This document shows positions 9,242 to 17,835 of a DNA stretch of 64,000 nt, one piece after another. Origin of the DNA: Pseudomonadota bacterium (GTDB taxonomy: Bacteria > Pseudomonadota > Gammaproteobacteria > Burkholderiales > Thiobacteraceae); NCBI GenBank assembly GCA_021812385.1, contig JAKANO010000003.1, positions 124,001 to 188,000 on the forward strand. The letters are read 5' to 3'. The stretch's first letter is position 1; the number at the start of each line of letters is the position of its first letter. The position numbers were made by a program, and so were the translations under genes. Below the pieces are notes generated by a model, which made no database searches, was not told the origin of the DNA, and saw only the letters and a list, made by a program, of their open reading frames with translations.

Positions 9242-9661
9242 ATGCATCTCGTCTGCCCAAGTTGTTTCGCCGTTAACCGCGTCCCCGACGAAAAAATTCG
9301 CAGCCAGCCCAAGTGCGGCAAATGCGGCGCGCCGGTTCTGGCGCCGGCGCCTGTGGAATTGACGCAGGCCAATTTCGCCAAATTCATTCAGCACAACGAG
9401 TTGCCGGTGCTGGTGGATTTTTGGGCGCCGTGGTGCGGGCCGTGCAAGCAGTTTGCGCCGGTGTACGCGCAGTTGGCGCCGGAATTCGCCACGCGGGTGC
9501 GCTTTGCCAAGGTGAATACCGAGGCTGAGCAATTTTTAGCGCAGCAGTATCAAATTCGCAGCATTCCTACCTTGGCGCTGTTTCGGCAAGGCGTGGAACT
9601 GGATCGCGTATCGGGCGCGCTGGGCGCGCAACAGCTGAGGGCTTGGCTGGCATCGAAGTAA
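9242..9661 (+). CDS. trxC: thioredoxin 2 (zinc-ribbon thioredoxin)
   Basis: 139 aa from the ATG at 9242. An N-terminal zinc ribbon (CPSC near residue 5, CGKC near residue 25) precedes a thioredoxin fold with the WCGPC active site and the cis-proline loop SIPTLAL. This domain order defines Trx2/TrxC, a cytoplasmic disulfide reductase often linked to oxidative stress. The frame is open further upstream, but that part lacks conserved features. The nearby OsmC gene also suggests redox defence. Confidence 0.93.
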   Translation: MHLVCPSCFAVNRVPDEKIRSQPKCGKCGAPVLAPAPVELTQANFAKFIQHNELPVLVDFWAPWCGPCKQFAPVYAQLAPEFATRVRFAKVNTEAEQFLAQQYQIRSIPTLALFRQGVELDRVSGALGAQQLRAWLASK

Positions 9662-9687
9662 TGTGCTTGTTCTGAAAACGGCGTTTC

Positions 9688-9816
9688 ACCACGGAGTACA
9701 CAGAGGACACGGAGTAATGCAAATGCATCGCGAAACAAGGACACGCACCCAGCGGGTAATTTAGCAAAAATGATCAGTAATTGTTTTTCCTCCGTGTCCT
9801 CTGTGTACTCCGTGGT
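9688..9816. repeat. perfect 27-bp inverted repeat, CACGGAGTACACAGAGG type, empty
   Basis: The left arm (9688-9714) and right arm (9790-9816) are exact inverted copies of a 27-bp sequence beginning ACCACGGAGTACACAGAGG. The 75-bp spacer between them holds no ORF. In architecture it parallels the CGCAAAGGA elements at 188-262 and 4213-4661 but the sequence is unrelated. It occupies most of the trxC-secB gap. Confidence 0.9.
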
Positions 9817-9931
9817 TCATAAGCTTTTTCCAGGTTTAATCTTTGTCATGTTTCGCGTGTAAAATACCCGCTTTTGGCGCAGATACCTAAGCCGATCGGC
9901 GTCGTAAACGTCCATATTTTTAGGAGTGGTC

Positions 9932-10417
9932 ATGGCAGAAGAACAAGCACAGGAACAAGCACAGGAACAAGCGCAGCCGCAGTTCTCCATCGAGAAGCTG
10001 TATGTCAAGGATATCTCCTTGGAATCGCCGAATACGCCGGACTTGTTCCTGGTGCAAGAAGCGCCGCAAATCGAGCTCAAGCTGTCTAACCAAGGCCGTC
10101 AAGCTGCCGAAAATTTATACGAAGTGCAACTCACCGTGACGCTGACGGCGAAGATCGGCGAGCGTACCGCTTATTTGGCGGAAGTGGCGCAAGCCGGCCT
10201 GTTCCGTATCGTGAATGTGACGGAAGAGATGCTGGGGATGGTCATGCAAATCACTTGCCCGAATATTCTGTTCCCCTATGCCCGCGAAGCGATTTCCGAT
10301 TTGATCGGACGTGCCGGCTATCAACCGATTTTTCTGGCGCCGGTGAATTTCGAGGTGCTGTATCAACAGCAACAACAGCAGCAAGCGCAAGCGGCTGCGC
10401 CGGCAACGGTGCAATAA
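9932..10417 (+). CDS. secB: protein-export chaperone SecB
   Basis: 161 aa from the ATG at 9932, behind TAGGAG; a GTG two codons upstream is less likely. SecB tetramers hold preproteins unfolded and pass them to SecA (encoded here at 41624). The core from FSIEKLYVKDISLE to LAPVNFEVLY matches the family. The N-terminus starts with three EQAQ units from a 12-bp tandem repeat (from about 9943), and the tail is a run of seven Gln, so both ends are low-complexity additions. Confidence 0.95.
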   Translation: MAEEQAQEQAQEQAQPQFSIEKLYVKDISLESPNTPDLFLVQEAPQIELKLSNQGRQAAENLYEVQLTVTLTAKIGERTAYLAEVAQAGLFRIVNVTEEMLGMVMQITCPNILFPYAREAISDLIGRAGYQPIFLAPVNFEVLYQQQQQQQAQAAAPATVQ

Positions 10418-10421
10418 ACCG

Positions 10422-10856
10422 ATGCGGCGCATGTTGCTCGGCATGCTGTTGCTGGCGGCCAGCGCCGGCGCCGCCGCGCTGGAATTTCGCACGGTTGGGC
10501 CTGCGGCGGCGGTGCTCTACGATGCGCCGTCGTTGCAAGCGAGCAAACTATTTATCCTCTCGCCCAATTACCCGGTGGAAGTGATCGTCACGCTCGATCA
10601 GTGGATGAAAGTGCGCGATGCCAGCGGCGCCTTGGCTTGGATCGAATCGAACAAGCTCGGCGATAAACGCAGCGTGCTGGTGCGCGTGGACGAAGCGGAT
10701 ATCCGCAGCCAGCCAGACGATGCCGCGCCCTTGGTGTTTAAAGCCGAGCGCGATGTGGCGCTGGAGTTGATCGCGGTGGACGGTGCATGGCTCAAGATCA
10801 AGCATCGCGACGGCCTCATCGGCTACATCGCCGCCAAAGACGTATGGGGTATTTAA
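10422..10856 (+). CDS. exported SH3-like domain protein
   Basis: 144 aa. A signal peptide (MRRMLLGMLLLAASAGAAA) precedes two bacterial SH3-like repeats, roughly residues 25-80 and 85-142. The pattern VLYDAPS.....LSPNYPVEVI and WMKVRDASG..AWIESNKL in the first is echoed by DIRSQPDD and WLKIKHRDGLIGYIAAKDVWG in the second. Such domains often bind peptidoglycan or proteins in the periplasm. It lies 4 bp after secB and 16 bp before gpsA, so an operon secB-SH3-gpsA is likely. Confidence 0.82.
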   Translation: MRRMLLGMLLLAASAGAAALEFRTVGPAAAVLYDAPSLQASKLFILSPNYPVEVIVTLDQWMKVRDASGALAWIESNKLGDKRSVLVRVDEADIRSQPDDAAPLVFKAERDVALELIAVDGAWLKIKHRDGLIGYIAAKDVWGI

Positions 10857-10872
10857 GCCTGCGAGCCAGATC

Positions 10873-11865
10873 ATGAAAATCACCGTGCTCGGAGCGGGCG
10901 CGTGGGGCACGGCGCTGGCTTTGGTCTACGCCAAGCGACACGCCGTTACCCTGTGGACACGCAATCCGCAGCAAATTGCGGCAATTACCAAGGCGCGCGA
11001 AAATGCGCGCTACCTCCCCGGCTTTTCCCTGCCCGAATCCATTCACTTTAGCAGCGATCTAAATCAGGCGATTGCTGGCGCCGATTGGCTGTTGGCGGTC
11101 GTGCCGACAAGCGGGATACGCGCACTGTTTGTTGCGCTGACACAAGCCGGAAATAGCGCGCCGGTCATTTGGGCTTGCAAAGGTCTAGAACCCGGTAGCG
11201 CCCAGCTATTGCATCAAGTCGCAGCGGAAACCTTGCCGGCGCAGTTGGCGCGCGGCGTGCTCTCGGGGCCGAGCTTCGCGCACGAAGTGGCGCTGGGTTT
11301 GCCGTGCGCCTTGACCCTGGCCGCGCACGATGCGGCGTTTGCGCATCAAGCCGCCGCCGATTTGCATGATCATCACCTGCGGGTTTATTCCTCGACCGAT
11401 GTGGTGGGCGTGGAATTGGGCGGCGCGGTGAAAAATGTCATGGCCATCGCCACCGGCATTTCCGACGGCATGGGTTTCGGCGCCAACGCACGGGCGGCGC
11501 TGATTACGCGCGGCTTGGCCGAGATTACCCGGCTGGGCTTGGTGTTGGGCGGCAAGCAAGAAACCTTCATGGGCTTGGCCGGCATGGGCGATCTCATCCT
11601 GACTTGCACCGGCGACTTGTCGCGCAATCGCACGGTGGGTTTGCGCTTGGCGCAGGGATTGCCGCTCGCGGAAATTTTACAGCAGTTGGGTCACGCGGCG
11701 GAGGGCGTGCACACGTGCGCCGAAGTGCTCAGCATGGCGGATAGTTTGGGCGTGGATATGCCGATCACGCGTGAAGTGCAGCGCGTGATGTTCGAGGGCG
11801 TGCCGCCACGCCAAGCCATGGAAGAACTCCTGGCGCGCGAGCCGAAGCCTGAATATGGCGCTTAA
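10873..11865 (+). CDS. gpsA: NAD(P)H-dependent glycerol-3-phosphate dehydrogenase
   Basis: 330 aa from the ATG at 10873. The Rossmann motif GAGAWGTALA lies at residues 6-15. Other family marks are LSGPSFAHEV, the catalytic lysine region ELGGAVKNVMAIATG, and GLAGMGDLILTCTG. The enzyme makes sn-glycerol 3-phosphate for phospholipids. secB next to gpsA is a common proteobacterial arrangement. The frame extends upstream into the SH3 gene, but the Rossmann start fixes the N-terminus. Confidence 0.96.
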   Translation: MKITVLGAGAWGTALALVYAKRHAVTLWTRNPQQIAAITKARENARYLPGFSLPESIHFSSDLNQAIAGADWLLAVVPTSGIRALFVALTQAGNSAPVIWACKGLEPGSAQLLHQVAAETLPAQLARGVLSGPSFAHEVALGLPCALTLAAHDAAFAHQAAADLHDHHLRVYSSTDVVGVELGGAVKNVMAIATGISDGMGFGANARAALITRGLAEITRLGLVLGGKQETFMGLAGMGDLILTCTGDLSRNRTVGLRLAQGLPLAEILQQLGHAAEGVHTCAEVLSMADSLGVDMPITREVQRVMFEGVPPRQAMEELLAREPKPEYGA

Positions 11866-11909
11866 ATCCGATTGAACCGGCAATCAGCAAGTCGATGGAG
11901 GGCGTGACC

Positions 11910-12116
11910 ATGAATAAATACGAATTCAACATCCGCACGCGCAATGGCCAGCGTGTGGATAAAATCACGATTCAAGCGCTGGATCGCGCCACGGCGGAAG
12001 AGCGCTTGCGCCAGATGTACCGGCAGTGCGAAATCATCGACAGCACGGAAGCGCCCGCCGTCACCCGGCAAGAAAATATGGATGTCGAAGGCATTATTAA
12101 TTTAATAACGAAGTGA
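11910..12116 (+). CDS. small protein of unknown function
   Basis: 68 aa from the ATG at 11910, preceded by GGAGG eight bases upstream; an in-frame ATG at 11895 overlaps that ribosome site and is rejected. The sequence YEFNIRTRNGQRVDKITIQA followed by a helix (RATAEERLRQMYRQ) suggests a small beta-beta-alpha fold. No signal or membrane segment. It is 44 bp behind gpsA and converges on the parA-like gene two bases beyond its stop. I do not recognise the family. Confidence 0.65.
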   Translation: MNKYEFNIRTRNGQRVDKITIQALDRATAEERLRQMYRQCEIIDSTEAPAVTRQENMDVEGIINLITK

Positions 12117-12118
12117 AG

Positions 12119-12961
12119 CTAGCGTGCGGTATAAACCAAGCGCGGGCTTTGGGTGTAATCGACTCTGGGCGTTTCGGCCGCTTGTGCGCTGCAGCCGGCA
12201 ATCAGGCCGGCGCTAATGAGTTCCTCCAGCAGTAATTCATAATCCTGCGCGCCGCGGCTATTCGGTGCGTGCGCAAAAATATCTTTATTCACCGCTGGGC
12301 TTTCGGCCACGCTGACATTTTCGGCGATGGTGGTGGTGCACAGATCGTCACCGAACTTTTCTTGCGCTTGCGCCAAAATTTGCCGCGTCATCTTGCGCCG
12401 CTTGTCAAAACGCGTCAGCAGATAGCGCCGCGGCAGTCGGCGTTTTAAAACGAGTTCCAGCGCCTTGAGGGTTTTCTCGACTTGCAGCGCGCCATTCAAG
12501 GCCAGGAAATCGGTCGAGATCGGGATCAGCGCTACATCGCAGGCAAATAGCGCATTCAAGGACAGCACGCCCAGCATCGGGCAGCAATCGATCACCACCG
12601 GATTTTGTTCTTGTTGCAAGCCTTCCGCGCGCAGTCCGGTGGCGAGCCGCGTCACGATGTTGTAACCCTTGCCAAACAGCGTGTCGGCTTTCGCCAGATC
12701 CAAGTGCGAAGGAATGATTTGCCCTAAATTACCCGCGTCTTGGATCAATTCCGCAAGCTGCCGGCTTTTCTGATAGAAGCTAAAAACACTTTCATTGCAG
12801 GAATCGACCGACACGCCGGCAATATGCGTGAGATGCGCTTGCGGGTCGAGATCGATCAGCAAGGGCTGTTTTCCCTGGCGCTTCAGCGCCGCGGCCAAGT
12901 TTAGGCTGGTCGTGGTTTTACCTACCCCGCCCTTTTGATTGAAGACAGTAATAACGGTCAT
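12119..12961 (-). CDS. ParA/MinD-family ATPase (orphan)
   Basis: 280 aa. The deviant Walker A motif KGGVGKTTTS lies at residues 10-19, Walker A' is LLIDLDPQAHLT, and Walker B is VVIDCCP. This is the ParA/Soj class, which forms ATP-dependent dimers on DNA to position cargo. No parB or centromere-like repeats are adjacent, so the cargo is unknown. The C-terminal 30 residues after SAGLIAGCS look unstructured. An inverted repeat lies just upstream of the start. Confidence 0.88.
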   Translation of the reverse strand: MTVITVFNQKGGVGKTTTSLNLAAALKRQGKQPLLIDLDPQAHLTHIAGVSVDSCNESVFSFYQKSRQLAELIQDAGNLGQIIPSHLDLAKADTLFGKGYNIVTRLATGLRAEGLQQEQNPVVIDCCPMLGVLSLNALFACDVALIPISTDFLALNGALQVEKTLKALELVLKRRLPRRYLLTRFDKRRKMTRQILAQAQEKFGDDLCTTTIAENVSVAESPAVNKDIFAHAPNSRGAQDYELLLEELISAGLIAGCSAQAAETPRVDYTQSPRLVYTAR

Positions 12962-13222
12962 ATTGATCTTGTCCGCTTTGAGATTCAGGAAAGGATAGAC
13001 TGAATCTTGATAAATCGCAATAAATTCTGATAGTTAAAATTTATAGTTAATGTGATGAGTTAGGTAATCGATTTTAATTTGGCATGGGCTTTATTGATGA
13101 ACGGCAATGCATCGCCTAGCTTCTAAATTCTTTTAGAAGTTTTGAAACGGAATGGTTAAATAGCAAGTATTGGGCGCGGCTCGATTAGCGCCTAGACCGA
13201 ACACACGAAAGCAATCAATCCG
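12962..13222. promoter_or_regulatory. intergenic region between parA-like gene and small Cys/His gene
   Basis: No gene found. AGATTCAG (12981-12988) and CTGAATCT (13000-13007) form an 8-bp inverted repeat starting 20 bp upstream of the ParA start and could be its operator. A second stem, CTTCTAAA-TTCT-TTTAGAAG (13120-13139), is followed by four Ts and might be a weak terminator. The region is AT-rich compared with its neighbours. Confidence 0.4.
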
Positions 13223-13408
13223 ATGGGCGAGGTACTAAAATTCAAACGCCCCAAACCCGGGGTGAAGCACGCAGGCAAAAGCTTGTGCCAGCATGGCCAC
13301 CATCAATGGGTCGCGGCGGAACAAACGCCCTTCGATGTGAAGCAAGGGCGCTTGGTGACGCGTTATGTGTGCAGTCGTTGCGGCGTCACAAAATTCAGCG
13401 CGGACTAA
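13223..13408 (+). CDS. small Cys/His protein, possible zinc ribbon
   Basis: 61 aa. The opening GEVLKFKRPK is basic. CQHGHHQW in the middle and CSRCG near the end could coordinate one zinc. Similar short proteins with the DVKQGRLVT..C..CG ending occur in other proteobacteria (recalled, not searched), without known function. It is convergent with the FHA gene, overlapping its end by four bases. Confidence 0.6.
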   Translation: MGEVLKFKRPKPGVKHAGKSLCQHGHHQWVAAEQTPFDVKQGRLVTRYVCSRCGVTKFSAD

Positions 13409-14367
13409 TGCGGGGCTTTTAAGCGTTGCGGGATTGCTTCCGCATCGCGCATGAAATCTTGCAGCGACTTGTCGCGGGTGGCTTGGAATTGCGGCGGCTT
13501 GAGTTCGGGCGGGTAGGGCAGGGTATCGCTAAACTCTAAACCTTGAACATACGCGGTAAAGCCGGAGAGACCGACCAACGCCACGGCGGTCGATAGCGCA
13601 ATGACACCGATGCGGCGCGGCGAAAATAAGGTCGTAAAGCGCAAATGCCCATACAGCATGGCGCTCGCCAGCAGGCCGAGCAAAACATGAAACAAAATGT
13701 CCGCCGAGAGCAGCGCGGAAAAACCGAAGGCGTAATATTCCACCACGACGTTGGCGCAAAGAAAGCCAATCACGCCGAGCGTCGCGATCACGGCATGCGA
13801 AACATACGCGGCATGGTGCATGAAGACGCGGCTGAGCAAGGCCCAGACACCGGCCCAGACGGGCACCAGCACGAAGATTTCAATATTCTCCAGCAGCAGT
13901 TGCCCGATGGTTTTCGTTTGCACCGAACTTTGATAGCTGTCCAGTCCCAACAACCCCAATAACAGCAAAGTCAGCAGTGCGAGTATCGCGGTGCTGGTAA
14001 AAAAACCTGCGAAACGGCTGTGGGCGAGTTTGTCGATGCGCGTGGGTGCAACTGCATAATCCGGGCGTCGCAGCCGCACCAGGGTTTGGCCGAGGCGCAG
14101 CAAGGTTTCCGGGCCGAGCGCCAGCGCCGACACCGGCTGCATCGGCGGCAAGAGATAGGTGCCGTTCTCCGTGCCGAGATCGGTCAGCAGGGGTTCACCG
14201 TGATCGTTGCACGCAATCTGCGCATGATGCGGCGAGACAAAATCATCGTTGATGATGAGGTCGTTGTCGTAAGCGCGCCCGAGCGTGGCGGGAAAGTGCG
14301 TGAGCTTAATGCGCTCATGCACTTTGCCGGATTTGTCCAATACTTCCGCGATGATCACGGGTTCCAT
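13405..14367 (-). CDS. FHA-domain membrane protein
   Basis: 320 aa. An FHA domain occupies about residues 20-100 (TLGRAYDNDLII, SPHHAQI, DLGTENGTYL), the fold that binds phosphothreonine peptides. It is followed by five or six hydrophobic segments between about residues 125 and 275 and a short hydrophilic tail. The phosphopeptide reader would face the cytoplasm. The gene overlaps the upstream protease gene by 13 bp. No Ser/Thr kinase is visible in the window, so its partner is unknown. Confidence 0.88.
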   Translation of the reverse strand: MEPVIIAEVLDKSGKVHERIKLTHFPATLGRAYDNDLIINDDFVSPHHAQIACNDHGEPLLTDLGTENGTYLLPPMQPVSALALGPETLLRLGQTLVRLRRPDYAVAPTRIDKLAHSRFAGFFTSTAILALLTLLLLGLLGLDSYQSSVQTKTIGQLLLENIEIFVLVPVWAGVWALLSRVFMHHAAYVSHAVIATLGVIGFLCANVVVEYYAFGFSALLSADILFHVLLGLLASAMLYGHLRFTTLFSPRRIGVIALSTAVALVGLSGFTAYVQGLEFSDTLPYPPELKPPQFQATRDKSLQDFMRDAEAIPQRLKAPH

Positions 14368-15614
14368 CGAAAGCTCTCTAAATAATGCTGGGAGAAGCGC
14401 AACGCATTCTGCGCTGAAACGCCGGCGAGGGTCAGCGTGGTGAGCACGCCGCGATGGTTTTCATTTAAGGTGGCGGCTTTCAGCACCGCGTCGTAGAGGC
14501 CGGGCAGGCGCTTATTGGCGCGCAGGCACAAGGCGGTCTTGAAGCGCACGCCGTGGCTTTTCACGAAATCGGTGTGGCAAGAAAATTTGCTGACATCTTC
14601 CTTGCTGGCCGGCATGCCGGGATAGCCGGCATTGAATTGTTCCTGATAGGCGCTGTAAAACTGGAAGCGATTCAACCCGCGCGCCGCCAGCCATTGATGC
14701 TGAAAGTGCACCACGCCCGTGGTCAGCGTGCGCGATACATATAAATTATCTTCCGACGAGCATTGCTGGATGACTTCCTGATAGCGCTGCGCGGGATCGG
14801 CGTTGCTGTCGCCCCAGCATTTCATGAACGGCGCCAGCCGCCCCGGCACGCTATAGTTGCCCAAGGGGGTGGTGGCAACCGGGGTGTTGATCAGCTGTTG
14901 CATATAGGCATGTTGATTCGCGTTCAATTGATCGCGCAGCTGGGCGAGCGCGGCTTTTGGCGTTAAAGCGGGACGACCCTGCGCGCGCAGGAGCAAGGCC
15001 TGCACAAATTTTGCGGGCACCAAAAAACTCACTTGGTTGCCGGCGGTTGCCACGTTCACCCCGACCACGGCGCCATCGTTCAACACGGCCGGTCCGCCGC
15101 TCATGCCGGGGTTAATCGAGCCGGTGAAGTGAATTTTTTCGTACAGCGACGTTTCCAGCAGCCCGTTATACGTGCCCTCGACGATGGTGAACCCTAAATC
15201 GAGCGGCGTGCCGATGGAAAACAAGCGCATGCCGATCGGCAAGTTATCCGTGTGCAAGCCGAAAAAGCGATGTGGCGGCAGGCTGGTCTGCACCACGGCC
15301 AAATCGTGCACTGCGTCAAAGTCGATCAACTGCAACTGCGCGCGTTGCCCGTCGGTGCTGGCGATTTCGCCGCGATAGTGATCCGGCTGCTGAACTAAAT
15401 CCGAAATGACATGATAGTTGGTGACGATGAGCCCGTTGGCGGACGCAAAAAATCCCGAGCCTATGGCGGATTGGGCGCCGGTCGAAGCTTCGAGGATGCG
15501 CACTTGCACCAGGCGATCCTGGAATTGACCGAACACATCCTCGGTTGCCGCCGGTGATGGCAGAGCGAAAATCAACAATAGGCAAACGATGAGCGAACGC
15601 ATAATGGCGCACAT
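14355..15614 (-). CDS. exported trypsin-like serine protease
   Basis: 419 aa from the ATG at 15614; a second ATG at 15602 is possible, and the frame further upstream overlaps the flavoprotein gene. A signal peptide ends near LPSPAAT. The chymotrypsin-fold triad is complete: His68 in TNYHVI, Asp104 in VHDLAVV, Ser172 in GMSGGPAV. This is the Deg/HtrA-like S1C class, but no PDZ domain is evident in the C-terminal 220 residues, which are of unknown fold and contain several cysteines. It overlaps the FHA gene, suggesting a joint role. Confidence 0.87.
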   Translation of the reverse strand: MCAIMRSLIVCLLLIFALPSPAATEDVFGQFQDRLVQVRILEASTGAQSAIGSGFFASANGLIVTNYHVISDLVQQPDHYRGEIASTDGQRAQLQLIDFDAVHDLAVVQTSLPPHRFFGLHTDNLPIGMRLFSIGTPLDLGFTIVEGTYNGLLETSLYEKIHFTGSINPGMSGGPAVLNDGAVVGVNVATAGNQVSFLVPAKFVQALLLRAQGRPALTPKAALAQLRDQLNANQHAYMQQLINTPVATTPLGNYSVPGRLAPFMKCWGDSNADPAQRYQEVIQQCSSEDNLYVSRTLTTGVVHFQHQWLAARGLNRFQFYSAYQEQFNAGYPGMPASKEDVSKFSCHTDFVKSHGVRFKTALCLRANKRLPGLYDAVLKAATLNENHRGVLTTLTLAGVSAQNALRFSQHYLESFRWNP

Positions 15615-15658
15615 TCTACCCGGTTTGGCGCGCTTGGTTCTTTGTGCCGCGTGGCGTT

Positions 15659-16945
15659 CTAGTCGCGCGTGCGTGGCAGCGCGGGCTGGATATTCGCGTC
15701 GCGCCGTTGCAGCCAATGTAAAGCGCCCAGGCCCGCAGCACGTCCGCTGGCGAAGCAAGCGCTGAGCAAATAGCCGCCGGTCGGCGCTTCCCAGTCCAGC
15801 ATTTCGCCGGCGCAAAACACGCCGGGCAAATCGCGCAGCATCAGGTGCGCATTGAGCGCTTCGAAGCGCACGCCGCCGGCGCTGCTGATGGCTTCATCCA
15901 GCGGGCGCGGTGCGCGCAGGCGCAACGGCAGCGCCTTAATGGCCGCGCCGAGGCGCGCGGGTTGTGCATAATCTTGCGCCGGCGCCAATTCGCGCAGCAG
16001 TCCCGCTTTGACGCCTTGAAGGCCGAGCCGGCTTTGCAAGTGGCTGGCTTGCGAGCGCGAGCCTCTGGGCCGCGCCAGTTCGTCGATGACTTGTTGCAAG
16101 GTTTTGCCGGGGAGTAAGTCGAGATGAACCAGCGCACTGCCATCGGCTGCAATCGCATCGCGCAGCGCTGCGGAGAATGCGTAGATCAAGCTGCCTTCCA
16201 CGCCATCGGCGGTCACCAGAAACTCGCCGGTTTTGCGCTGCGTGACGCCGGCCTGGTCGGTGAAGCTGAGGATCACGGGCTTGATCGGATGCCCGGCAAA
16301 ACGCGCGCTGAAATGCGCACTCCAGCCGACATCAAAGCCGCAATTGGCGGGGCGCAGGGGTGCAATGTCTACGCCGCGCCGCGCCAGCAGCGGCACCCAC
16401 GCGCCATCGGAACCGAGCCGGCTCCAACTGCCGCCGCCGAGCGCGAGTACCAGCGCATCGGCTTGCACGAGATTCTCGCCTTGCGGCGTGCTAAAGCGCA
16501 GCGCGCCTTGATCATCCCAACCCAGCCAGCGCTGTCGCACATGCAAGCGCACGCCGCTTGCGCGCAAGCGATGCAGCCAGGCGCGCAATAGCGGCGCGGC
16601 CTTCATGTCGCGCGGAAATACGCGCCCCGAGCTGCCGATAAACGTTTTGATGCCAAGCCCATGGATCCAGGCGCGCAAAGCGTTGGGGTCGAAGGCTTGC
16701 AGCAGCGCTTGTAGCTGCGTGTTGCGCGCGCCGTAGCGCGCAAGGAAGGCCGGGAACGCTTCGCTATGCGTGATGTTCATGCCGCCCTTGCCCGCCATCA
16801 AAAATTTGCGCCCGAGCGAAGGCATGGCATCGTACACGTCGACTTGCGCGCCGCCTTGAATCAAAACCTCGGCCGCCATCAGGCCGGCAGGGCCGCCGCC
16901 GATCACCGCGACGCGGCTGGGGGGTGAGTTGTGGGTGGTTGTCAC
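15659..16945 (-). CDS. FAD-dependent oxidoreductase, HI0933/BaiN family (TIGR03862-like)
   Basis: 428 aa. The FAD-binding dinucleotide fold starts at VAVIGGGPAGLMAAEVL, followed by GRKFLMAGKGGMNITHSE, the signature of the HI0933-like flavoproteins. The C-terminal GVFCAGEMLDWEAPTGGYLL is also characteristic. Substrates are uncertain; relatives include BaiN and proteins implicated in RNA modification. It lies 44 bp upstream of the protease on the same strand and may share its transcript. Confidence 0.92.
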   Translation of the reverse strand: MTTTHNSPPSRVAVIGGGPAGLMAAEVLIQGGAQVDVYDAMPSLGRKFLMAGKGGMNITHSEAFPAFLARYGARNTQLQALLQAFDPNALRAWIHGLGIKTFIGSSGRVFPRDMKAAPLLRAWLHRLRASGVRLHVRQRWLGWDDQGALRFSTPQGENLVQADALVLALGGGSWSRLGSDGAWVPLLARRGVDIAPLRPANCGFDVGWSAHFSARFAGHPIKPVILSFTDQAGVTQRKTGEFLVTADGVEGSLIYAFSAALRDAIAADGSALVHLDLLPGKTLQQVIDELARPRGSRSQASHLQSRLGLQGVKAGLLRELAPAQDYAQPARLGAAIKALPLRLRAPRPLDEAISSAGGVRFEALNAHLMLRDLPGVFCAGEMLDWEAPTGGYLLSACFASGRAAGLGALHWLQRRDANIQPALPRTRD

Positions 16946-17082
16946 GTTCAGGTATGCGAGAAACGAATGTGGGCAGATCTATCTATACCATGTTTTATAC
17001 CCGGTGCGCGCCATTGAGTTGAGCGCGGCATGCACTAAGCATAAGATGCAAGTTCGATTAATAAAAAAGAAGGAGGAGAATC

Positions 17083-17583
17083 ATGGCGAATCACTATGCG
17101 CCGCCGCAAGCGAATGTGGACGATGTCACGCCCGCGGGGCAGATGATCACCGGCGAGATGATCGAGGCCCTGCGCGGCACTAAAGGCTGGGTGCTGTTGT
17201 TCGGGATCTTGACCTTGATTGGCGCCGGCTTCATGGTGCTGGGCGGGATCGGCATGGTCTTCGGCAGCGCGTTTATGGGGGCGGCTGGCGGGGCGCGCGG
17301 CGGGCCGCCAGCGGCCGTGTTCGCGGGCATGGGCGTGGTTTATCTCATCATGGCCGCGATTTATGTTTTCCCGGGCTGGTTTCTGATCAAATACGCCTCC
17401 GCGATCGGGCGCTTGGTCAGCAGCGGCCAAGCGCACGACATGGAAGATGCGTTGCACCAGCAGCGCAAATTTTGGAAACTGGTCGGCGTGCTCATGCTGG
17501 TCATGATGGTGCTGGGGATTGTGGGGGTGATTGCCGCCATTGCGATTCCGGCGGTCATGATGGCGAAGGGCGGCCTAGGCTAA
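17083..17583 (+). CDS. small membrane protein (possibly DUF5362)
   Basis: 166 aa. It starts with a short polar segment containing HYAPPQANVDD, like the YAPP motif at the N-terminus of several bacterial membrane proteins. Four hydrophobic segments follow, around residues 38-62, 80-105 and 128-158. The ATG at 17083 has a good AAGGAGGAG site. Assignment to DUF5362 is from memory. No role can be inferred from its neighbours. Confidence 0.65.
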   Translation: MANHYAPPQANVDDVTPAGQMITGEMIEALRGTKGWVLLFGILTLIGAGFMVLGGIGMVFGSAFMGAAGGARGGPPAAVFAGMGVVYLIMAAIYVFPGWFLIKYASAIGRLVSSGQAHDMEDALHQQRKFWKLVGVLMLVMMVLGIVGVIAAIAIPAVMMAKGGLG

Positions 17584-17636
17584 TTTCATCTCACCCAGCC
17601 TAAAAAAGCATCTGCAGAACGGTGTTTCTGATAGCC

Positions 17637-17670
17637 GGCGCAGGATGGTTTGTTTGAGCCATCCTGCGCC
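17637..17670. repeat. 12-bp perfect hairpin without T-run
   Basis: GGCGCAGGATGG (17637-17648) and CCATCCTGCGCC (17659-17670) enclose a 10-base loop. It lies 54 bp after the membrane-protein stop. No T run follows on either strand, so it is a hairpin of unknown function, perhaps an RNA-stabilising or repeat element. The rest of the 17584-17835 spacer shows nothing else. Confidence 0.7.
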
Positions 17671-17835
17671 AAATGCGGCTATTGCGCCGTTTTCGCCAGC
17701 GTAGCGGCAAGCAATCCCCTATATTTCAAGCTAAATTCCCTCAAATTTTCCGATTTTCGGCCGATATAGTCATTCTTAGCCATCCATTTCGAGGTCAATG
17801 ATCGTCCAGATACTTGGGGCGGGAAATCTATAAGC

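Noticed and set aside
9843-9865. secB promoter TTGTCA/TAAAAT
   Set aside because: The spacing is only 11 bp, too short for a sigma-70 promoter.
9943-9978. CRISPR-like short repeats in secB
   Set aside because: The 12-bp units are in frame without spacers and encode EQAQ. They are a tandem expansion.
17637-17670. Rho-independent terminator behind the small membrane protein
   Set aside because: The stem is perfect but no T run follows on either strand, so it is listed only as a hairpin.
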